Shown: positions 51,708 to 51,956 of the stretch, one piece after another | Layout: the number at the start of each line of letters is the position of its first letter | Position numbering within the stretch: the first letter of the stretch is position 1 | NCBI GenBank assembly: GCA_016930235.1 | Contig: JAFGHI010000060.1 | Location: forward strand, 1 to 51,956 | DNA length: 51,956 nucleotides | From: Candidatus Omnitrophota bacterium | GTDB lineage: Bacteria > Omnitrophota > Omnitrophia > Omnitrophales > Aquincolibacteriaceae | Direction of reading: 5' to 3' | The notes under the pieces: generated by a model | Told to the model about the DNA's origin: nothing | What the model saw: the letters and a program-made list of their open reading frames with translations, nothing else | The model's database searches: none | Position numbers and translations under genes: made by a program

Positions 51708-51956
51708 CTTGACTCCTTCCCAATCTTCTTTGCGGACAGATCGTCATAGCGTTTCAATAAAACAGGCCAATGCAGCTGGTCTTCCACCCACTGGCGTCCG
51801 GCATCTCCCATTTTCCCGGCCAGCATTTCATCGGTTAGAATCTTGATAAGCGCTTCGGCAATCGCATCCGGACGGGTTGAATCCACAAGCAGTCCGGTTT
51901 TCCCTTCAAGGACCGCGTCACAAGACCCGCCCGAACGCCCTCCGATGACAGGCTTC
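51704..51956 (-). CDS. Glycosyltransferase, C-terminal end only (5' part off the window)
   Basis: The C-terminal 83 residues of a GT4-like glycosyltransferase. KPVIGGRSGGSCDAVLEGKT resembles the GG-x-PE-x-V acceptor-side motif, and GLLVDSTRPDAIAEALIKIL with WVEDQLHWPVLLKRYDDL is the usual C-terminal end. The gene continues past the right edge. Its stop overlaps the next gene's ATG (ATGA). Confidence 0.85.
   Translation of the reverse strand, partial: KPVIGGRSGGSCDAVLEGKTGLLVDSTRPDAIAEALIKILTDEMLAGKMGDAGRQWVEDQLHWPVLLKRYDDLSAKKIGKESS

Overview
The window reads as part of the chromosome of an uncultured Gram-negative bacterium. It has a meso-diaminopimelate-type MurE, a BamE-like lipoprotein and an OmpA-family lipoprotein. 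Gene content and the scattered low-complexity intergenic repeats suggest Candidatus Omnitrophota or a relative, but this is inference without a marker gene. No rRNA, tRNA or CRISPR array was recognised.

Region 1 (1-2594, minus): a glycine cleavage operon gcvT-gcvH-gcvPA (the last cut by the window edge), with its own sigma70-type promoter placed so close to gcvT that the mRNA should be nearly leaderless. Region 2 (2660-15979, minus): a tightly packed division and cell wall cluster, in transcription order hypothetical-murE-murF-mraY-murD-ftsW-murG-murC-murB-ddl-ftsQ-ftsA. It makes UDP-MurNAc-pentapeptide and lipid I/II and starts the divisome. ftsZ does not follow ftsA, and ftsI/ftsL/mraW do not precede murE. 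Region 3 (16001-31761, minus): housekeeping and signalling genes. These are an OmpA lipoprotein, a GAF/degenerate HD-GYP protein, dGTPase, a HIT hydrolase, an AAA ATPase, a pseudo-receiver/YvcK fusion, a permuted ATP-grasp enzyme, a slipin, NAD salvage (pncA and a nicotinate phosphoribosyltransferase), an EIIA-Ntr-like protein, and a CDF metal exporter with a two-component system. Three 11-bp-spaced direct repeats just below the kinase gene look like an OmpR/PhoB-type operator.

Region 4 (31905-34844): a lipoprotein and a VanZ-like protein (plus), then a sugar-nucleotide epimerase and a DUF1016N-nuclease fusion (minus).

Region 5 (34902-45039) is the most interesting part: a probable RiPP (ribosomally made, modified peptide) cluster. 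From one promoter run a PqqD-like protein, a UPF0489 (ureohydrolase-like)-TPR fusion, a second PqqD-like protein, two radical SAM enzymes, a 63-residue precursor-like peptide with three Cys and an Arg-Arg-Arg run, an HPr-kinase-like protein, a third radical SAM/SPASM enzyme and a nucleotidyltransferase. An opposing S26-peptidase/GNAT fusion and an ABC-2 exporter follow. The UPF0489 protein may be a peptide arginase that turns precursor arginines into ornithines.

Region 6 (45202-46220): an MNT/HEPN toxin-antitoxin pair flanked by a 44-bp direct repeat copied from the end of the ABC permease gene, then repeat-rich noncoding DNA. Region 7 (46221-51956, minus): a secreted PHP-like protein, a MITE-like repeat, three methyltransferases and two glycosyltransferases in an overlapping operon, probably for a surface glycan.
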